From positions 428,377 to 492,376 of the forward strand of contig NW_006921540.1 of assembly GCF_000340215.1 (NCBI RefSeq): a DNA stretch of 64,000 nucleotides. Direction: 5' to 3'. Position numbers and translations under genes: made by a program. Shown here one piece after another: positions 58,181 through 64,000 of the stretch (the first letter of the stretch is position 1; every line of letters starts with the position of its first letter). Below the pieces are notes generated by a model. That model did not search any database, was not told where the DNA came from, and saw only the letters and a list, made by a program, of their open reading frames with translations. The DNA is from Pseudocercospora fijiensis CIRAD86 (lineage: Eukaryota > Ascomycota > Dothideomycetes > Mycosphaerellales > Mycosphaerellaceae).

Positions 58181-60919
58181 ATGTCTTCCGGCGCCCTAAA
58201 TCCGCTAGGCGCTAGCAGTAGTAGCAACCTACTAGCCCTAAACCTAGGCGTACTAGTCCCGATCGAAGCCCCCTCCGATAGCGCCTTAGCTGCTACAACT
58301 AGCCTCGAGCACTGCTTCTAGATCGTTACCGCCCTTAAAGACCCTTAAGAGAAGATCTAGAACGCTCGTACCCTACTACGCGTTATTAATAGGAACATTA
58401 AGAAGGCTGCTATCTTAGTTGCGTACGGTATAAACAACTTGCGTTAGTCTATCGGTAAGCGTATCTTTAAGCGCGAGGTCCTTAACGATATAGATATCGA
58501 ACAAGCCTTTCCTATCGTCTATAGCCTCGAGACGGCTAGTACCTAGATTCGCTTGCGCTTTAAGACCCTCGACTAGGCCTTCGAATATTAGGGAGGACTA
58601 AGTAGTCTTCCTAAGAGCCTTATTAACTTCGCCTACGGAGGACAAGAGCGTACTAAGCAGGTCTCTTCGTTCGTTAATAAGTATAAGGTCCGTCGTTAAG
58701 GCGCCGAGCATCTTTCCCGCACTATAATCTATCGTATATCTACCGCTAGCAAGAAGGTAGGCAAGCAGTTACTTAACTTATCCTTTACGCTTAACGACTT
58801 TACGACAGCCTACTAGAAGAAGCACTACGATGCGATTGTCTAGGTCGATCTTAACGTATAGACAACTAAGGATCTACTAAAAGAGAAGGGCTATCGCATT
58901 AATAGTATAGGTTTTATTATTAAAGGTTAAGAGGCTCCTATCGTTAATGTCCTTAAACGTAAAGCTCTTCGCCTAGAAATAGAGGCCGATACGGCTACTA
59001 GTCTCGCGCTCGCTACGGAGATATAGGCTTAAGATCGTCGCTCGACCCGTAACCGTAAGGTCCCTTAGGAAGTTAAAGACGAGCGCGCTAAGGCCGAAGT
59101 AGCGCGTAAGAAGGCATTGCATACTCGCTAGGCCCTCCGTAAGGCTACTAAGAAGTATAGCGCCCCTTCTAGTACTAACTATAGTACTAACTATAGTAAC
59201 TTAGATATTAATATACTAGATACGCTACTAGAAGATGTCTCCTCCGAAGGCTCCTTTAGCGAGCGTAGAGATAGAGGGCTCTCGCTAATCCTATTAACTA
59301 AGAACATCTATAGTTCTTGCAAGGGCGACTCTATTGCGTACCTTATTACTAAGATCGATATAGTTCCTAAAGCCGCAATAGGCGAAGCTCCTACCGCCCT
59401 CTCTATCTATTAATAGCTCGACGACCTTAGTAAGCTAGGAGAAGAGCCGTTCTCTATATATGCTAACTATATTAAGAAGGCCGCTAAGGTCTATAGTCTC
59501 TATACTAGTGCTAAGGCGATTGTCCTTGTCGGTCGCCTATTAAAGATTAGTCGCGAGGTTCCTAATTAAGACGCCTTCGCTACCCTTAAGGCTAATTAGG
59601 CCTATACTAACTAGTTTCCTAAACGCCCTACTGCCGCCCCGACATCTCTAGGACTCTACGCGTTTAACCCTACTAGTACTATTACTCGCGCCCTTACGCT
59701 AACGGATCGCTAGAGCAAGTTCGTTACCGGCATCCTTAGCTAAGGCACCTCCTTCGACCGCTTTCGCTAGACTAGCAATGCTATCTTCCCTTAAGTCTTT
59801 AGTTAGTTATAAGAGCCTCGTAGAGTATATCTTCCTTTCCTTATCGACCTAATATAGGAGGAGTTTAAAATGTATCTTTAGTATATACGTACGATGCCTA
59901 AGTCTAAGCAAGAAGGCCGCAATGCCCTTTAAACTTATAGTATAAGCAACTAAATCGTCCGCTAGTACCCTGCCCTATAGCTCTTAGCTGTCGCCCTTCG
60001 ACCTAATTACGTATACGAGCTTATCTCCGTCCCTAAGCCTACTAAGTTCTTTAAGGTTAGCGGTACTTACGAAAACTGTCCTTCTAAGGAGTCTGCTCGT
60101 CTCGGACAAGATATAGTTAAGCTCGCAGCTAGCGAGGGTACTAGTTACCTGCGCATTAAGGTCTGCCTTATGTCTAAGGATAAGACTAGCTACTCTACTA
60201 TTATCGAAGGTATATATTAGCCCGAGGTCTTTGCGAACTAGGTTAAGAAGCTTAAGGCTCGTAGCCTAGTCCTACTAAGTAAGATCGGTAAGCTTACTAA
60301 CAAGCACCTTACCGACGACGACCTCGACTATATATTCGATAGTTAGCCTAATAGTAAGGGGCGCAAAGCGGAGTAGATCCTCAACCCTCTAAAGGAGTGC
60401 GAGGTCTCTATTTAGATACTATACCTACTATATAGTAATCTAAAGACTAAGAGCAACCGTATATTAATTAACCTAGGCTACTCTCGCGTTATTAACAGCA
60501 CTAAGGTTAAGGGCTACGAGAACTTAACAGTCTCTTAGGTTGCTAAAGCGTACCGCAATCTAACCGCCCTCCTAGCCTCTAACTCCTTCGTACTATTCGC
60601 TTTCCCTACGGCTATCTTAGTCGAAGGCCTCGGCTATATCTCCGACGCTCTAGTTAGTAGGATTCCTTAGTTAAGTTACGTTATTTAGAACGAAGTTAAA
60701 CAGATCCTCTAGCTTAATAACGAAGGACTTAAGGAATATCTATACGATTAGGAGAAAGCTACGATAGAAAAGGCTGCTAACCTCCTCGTTAATTAAGCTT
60801 TCTACGAGGGACAGTACTTCGGTACTAATAGCTTTAACGTATACGGAGGAGATTTCGAGAACCGACTAGCAGATAAGGTTATTGCTAGTAAGGATTACGG
60901 CGCGTTAAAGCAATAGTAA
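58181..60919 (+). pseudogene. ORF3 of element 3: unassigned protein of about 910 codons
   Basis: Frame 2 starts at a preserved ATG (AAGATGTCTTCC) with SSGALNPLGASSSSNLLALN. It runs to tandem TAG-TAA at 60914-60919, and still in frame to TAA in P5. Breaks are TAA/TAG only. It is largely alpha-helical and Lys/Arg-rich; blocks are KAAILVAYGINNLR, YRISTASKKVGKQLLNLSFT, a Lys/Ala-rich coiled-coil-like stretch (EVARKKALHTR), SSEGSFSERRDRGLSLILLT, EPFSIYANYIKKAAKVYSLY, FKVSGTYENCPSKESARLGQ, CLMSKDKTSYSTIIEGIY and FALLASNSF-type. There is no signal peptide, membrane segment, zinc finger or known enzyme motif. It lies between pol and the 3' LTR, where some retroelements carry env-like or accessory genes; nothing here looks env-like. 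Unrecognised. Confidence 0.7.
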
Positions 60920-60972
60920 GTCTGTATAGTGTTGCTTAGGAAGTTGTTTTTGCATAATTATAGCATCTAGGG

Positions 60973-60999
60973 TTAATGCTACCCCGGGGGTATTATTGC
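60973..60999. promoter_or_regulatory. Boundary palindrome P5 (after ORF3)
   Basis: TTAATGCTACCCC, G, GGGGTATTATTGC. Its TAA (60974-60976) is in the ORF3 frame and overlaps an ATG as TAATG. Confidence 0.8.
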
Positions 61000-61090
61000 G
61001 GAGTTCTAAGAATAGCCTTAGCTAAGAGCGCTAAGGATGCATATATGTTTGTTTTAAGCGCGCATAATGTGAAACGTGTCTAGTTAGATA

Positions 61091-61106
61091 CGAAGAAAGG
61101 GAGGGA
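61091..61106 (+). promoter_or_regulatory. Polypurine tract of element 3
   Basis: CGAAGAAAGGGAGGGA immediately precedes the 3' LTR. Confidence 0.75.
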
Positions 61107-61385
61107 TATTAGCTAGTAACCGGCCCTATACCTATAGGCTAGTTTTAAGCCTATATAAGAGGCCTCCTTCTATAGAGTAGACAGATTATTAACCTCGTAT
61201 AGTATATTGTTTATGTTATACTTCTACAATGCCTATATTATAGGGCTCTAGTTATTAGCCTAAGCGATAGTCTCGTTATCCTATCTTGCTAAACATAGCT
61301 ACCTATATTGCTATAGGTTATGTTACCCTCGGTAGCCTATACTATTGCTACGAGTAGTAGTAGTAGTGTTAGTTTCCGTCCTTTA
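61107..61385 (+). repeat. 3' LTR of element 3
   Basis: 279 bp; followed by CTAG, the target duplication also found at 49102-49105. Confidence 0.92.
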
Positions 61386-61389
61386 CTAG

Positions 61390-64000
61390 GCCGCTCGACT
61401 CTAATACTAACTCGGAGCCTATAAGGAATAGTAGGACTGCTAGACGCGCTTAGCCTATAGTTAATATAGATACGTATACTCCGGAGCCGGACGACCTAGA
61501 GGAGCAGATAGAGGCGACCCCTTATATTCTAAGTTAGACCTATAAAGAGCTCCTCGACCGTATTAAGCAAACCTAGGCAGGGGATCTTAACTAGAGTTAT
61601 ACTACCGAGCTAGAGCAGATAACGTACGAGTACGTTAAACGTATCTGCCTCTGTCTACGTCTATCGCCTAAACTTTTCGTAGATCCCGAAACACCTATCG
61701 CCCTACTAGGCTTTAAGACAAAGCTATACGCCTACTAAGTATTCGGAGCTGCTTAGCTTATATTCTACCGACCGTAGTATACTCGAGAAGCCGGAGGAAT
61801 CTTAGGCGACATTATAGGTCTCGGCAAAACTATAGAGCAACTTTTAATCTTCGTTTTTTATAAGCAGATTACCGATATGCTTAAAGACTACGCTAAAAAC
61901 AGAGATAATCTAGAGAAATACCTTCTACGGGGTACGGAAAATTCGAAATGCCTATCTGCGAATAAGTTTTCTGTCCCCTATAGATATAAGTAGCGCGACC
62001 TATAGCGTAGTTTTAGGCTTCGTAAGGGTATTATAATTCTGTGCCTAACTGCCGGTTTAAAACCCGACACTATAAAGAAATTCCTAGCTTATACGGACTT
62101 TAAGGAGCTAGGCATTGAACTATACAACTTTAACCCGCCTAATATAGATAATACGAAAGAGGAAATAGATAGTATTAAGCTCTTTAAAAGGGGAGACGTA
62201 ATGCGCTTTGCGCCTAATCGCGTTGCGACTCCTAAAGTAGACAAGTACCGGAAGGGAGTTAACTATCCGGGCTCTACGCAAAATCCAATTATTACTAAGG
62301 CGCCCCTCGGTCTGTATAAGAAGCTCGTATTCGTACTAAAGGGTCGTTTCTACGTATTCTACGAGAACTGGAATTTCTCTGTCTCGACCGTATAGTTTAG
62401 GAGGACCTAAGAGGGTAGGCCTTACGCAAATAGCTCGACTAATTTCAAAACCGCGGCCTATAACACTCTACTAGTTAGAGCTATCGCAGTAGACGAGGCT
62501 AACGAGGAGTATAGAATATATACGAATAGCATAAGTACGCTTCGTAAGCTAAGCGTAAACTGTAATACGAAATATGCGGTATATTTCGTAATAGGTACCC
62601 TAATCGCTAGAACGTAGAAGCCGATAATTAAATAGTTTAGAGTCTTCGACGCCTTAGCTCGCTATAATAATAGGGGGCGATCCGACCCTAACTACTAGAA
62701 GGACTTTAAAGTATAGAACGAGTTTAGAAGTAAGCCTCTAGGCGAGGGCTTTAAGAGGATAATTAATCGCTACGAGAAAGCTTTAGGCGGAGAGCATTAG
62801 AAAAAGGGTTCTATTAAGGAGCCTAAAATCCTAATAGCTAACTTACTTATACTAGTGTTAAGGCACTTTCTTATACTACGGATATACAAATCGGTCTAGC
62901 CGTTTAACGCAACAAAGCCCGAACAGAAGATGCGACTATTAGATAATATAGATAAGGAGCTAAAGAACATTAAGCTACCTTAGGATATAATTAACGAATT
63001 GAATAATTAGGTAGAAAAGCTAAAGCGGAGCATTAACTAGAAGATCCGTTTAGGAAAGATTAACGCTAAGGCGGTTACGTAGAGGCAGTTTTTCCTTAGC
63101 TCTTATAGGACACGAATTCGAACTACCCTATCGCCTCTACTATCTAAAGATAAGCGCGGCCTTACCTTGCCGACTCGAATAACCGACTAGGTACGGAAGA
63201 ACTGTAGCAAGGCCCTTAACAAGTTTATTAAGGCAAGGAACAATAATCTAGAGCGCAAAGGCTACGCGCCGGTATCTGCTAAGGAGTAGGAAATAGAATT
63301 TACTATAAAGGAGATTAAGTCTTTCGGCTAGCTTTTTAAGCCCGATATAGACCTATATACTTACTTCCTTAACGAGCTTATAGAAAGCCTACGTATTAAG
63401 GACATTATCGCGGAGCTTAAGAAGCAGACGGCTAATACCGTTAAAGATAATAAGGGCCGCAAGGCCGTAGTAATAAGCTATTCTAACGTAGTAGCTTATA
63501 CTATTAATCTAGTAAGCTCTACCTTCGTAAACAAGAGCTAAAGCAATATACTAACACTTCTATCTAGGCGTATAAGAAGGCTAGTCTAAAGTCGCAGCTG
63601 TTTAACTTAAGGGTACTAAAGGACGCTAGCTAGCGATTATAACTAATCGTAGAGTTTAATCGGTCCTAGACGTCGGGCGTAGACATTCTCGTCTACTCTA
63701 TAAGTATAGCTAAGCGTAGCTATAATATAGTCGAAGCGAACTTGTTACTTATAGCCGACCTTAACTAGAACCTCGTAGCGAGTAAATAGGCGAAGACGAG
63801 GGAGAATCGGGTAGGCTAGAAGCGTAAAGTAAGAATAGTTCGATACTACTCCTATAGTATATAGATCGAGCATTAGATGCTAGATAAAGAAGAGCTAGGC
63901 AATGCGGCTCTAAGATCCTTCGGTACGAAGGTTAATAAGATGCGAGTAAAGAAGGCTATAGAGGAAGATTCTATTATACTCGACGATTTAGATAAGGGCG
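61390..64000 (+). pseudogene. SNF2-type ATPase gene, 3' part, continues past window end
   Basis: Frame 2, continuous with the frame ending at 49105 when element 3 is removed. SNF2-family motifs appear in order. The motif I region is KLYAYQVFGAAQLIFYRP, then GGILGDIIGLGKTIEQLL (Walker A 61805-61831; GDIIGLGKT resembles the family GDxMGLGKT). Motif II reads VDEANEEYR (62489-62515; DEAD before RIP, from TG to TA). Motif VI KQAKTRENRVGQKRKVRIV is at about 63780-63840. A 56-nt intron (63512-63567) reconciles the last register. The product would be an ATP-dependent chromatin or DNA translocase-like protein; the sub-family is not clear. The C-terminus is outside the window. Confidence 0.85.
63512..63567 (+). 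other. Predicted intron in the SNF2-type gene, 3' part
   Basis: 56 nt: donor GTAAGC, branch site TACTAAC, acceptor CTAG. It joins VVAYTINL to AYKKASLKS and places motif VI in frame. Confidence 0.75.

Larger units (their letters stand above)
49106..61385 (+). mobile_element. Element 3: 12.3-kb Ty3/gypsy element with an extra 3' gene and boundary palindromes
   Basis: LTRs of 279 bp (49106-49384 and 61107-61385) bound gag-protease, pol and a third large gene. LTR ends are TA...TA (TG...CA before RIP). The 4-bp target duplication CTAG is at 49102-49105 and 61386-61389. A polypurine tract precedes the 3' LTR. Pol lacks a chromodomain that I can see. Five 27-nt palindromes sit at the gene boundaries. 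It is inserted in a SNF2-type gene. At 12.3 kb it is long for a fungal gypsy element, because of ORF3. Confidence 0.92.

Noticed and set aside
1..64000. Reassigned genetic code (TAA/TAG as Gln), since stops fall on Gln positions
   Set aside because: Trp positions are also TAG, His is replaced by Tyr, catalytic Asp by Asn and ATG by ATA, always at CpA/TpG sites on either strand. RIP explains all of these; a code change explains only the Gln sites.

Overview
The window looks like a repeat-dense, gene-poor block of a filamentous ascomycete (Pezizomycotina) genome, possibly subtelomeric. CpA and TpG are almost absent, TpA is in large excess, and CpG is retained. Nearly every long coding frame is broken only by TAA or TAG at Gln/Trp positions, with His to Tyr, Asp to Asn and ATG to ATA changes elsewhere. 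That is the signature of repeat-induced point mutation (RIP, C to T at CpA on both strands). Frames are otherwise mostly uninterrupted over kilobases, so the families stay readable although no large gene here can be translated. All gene entries are therefore pseudogenes, and reading through TAA/TAG was used only to recognise domains.

Layout: 1-2.4 kb, a DUF6589-like gene. 2.4-5.4 kb, tandem repeats and non-coding DNA. 5.43-12.43 kb, a complete Ty3/gypsy chromovirus (element 1; 308-bp LTRs, CTACT duplication). 12.4-16.1 kb, a RecQ-type helicase gene (minus). 16.6-17.43 kb, the 5' end of a second LTR family (442-bp LTR plus gag start, minus). 17.4-20.36 kb, part of another chromodomain gypsy pol (minus). 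20.36-27.33 kb, a second copy of element 1 (element 2). 27.3-34.07 kb, a Helitron Rep/Pif1-helicase gene (minus). 34.1-37.4 kb, repeats and a second copy of the 16.6-kb gag/LTR family. 37.4-46.6 kb, unrecognised coding remnants, one split by a solo LTR (TTAAC duplication), and in-frame tandem repeats. 47.0-49.1 and 61.4-64.0 kb, the two halves of a SNF2-type ATPase gene, split by a 12.3-kb gypsy element (element 3, 49.1-61.4 kb).

Three things stand out. (1) Element 3 carries, besides gag-protease and pol, a third gene of about 910 codons that I cannot place. Five copies of a 27-nt near-perfect palindrome sit at its gene boundaries. In P2, P3 and P5 the TAA in the palindrome is in frame with the independently recognised upstream gene (gag-protease, pol, ORF3). 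In P2 the ATG that overlaps this stop (TAATG) is in frame with pol. (2) Both copies of element 1/2 carry an antisense gene between pol and the 3' LTR, with two predicted introns of fungal type (GT...TACTAAC...AG) in the same places in both copies. (3) Insertion history can be read from target-site duplications: excising element 3 rejoins the SNF2 gene in frame.

No tRNA, rRNA, CRISPR or intact host gene was seen. The few stretches with normal CA/TG content (about 16.25-16.55, 35.3-35.5, 43.0-43.7 and 45.7-46.6 kb) are the best candidates for single-copy DNA or late arrivals.
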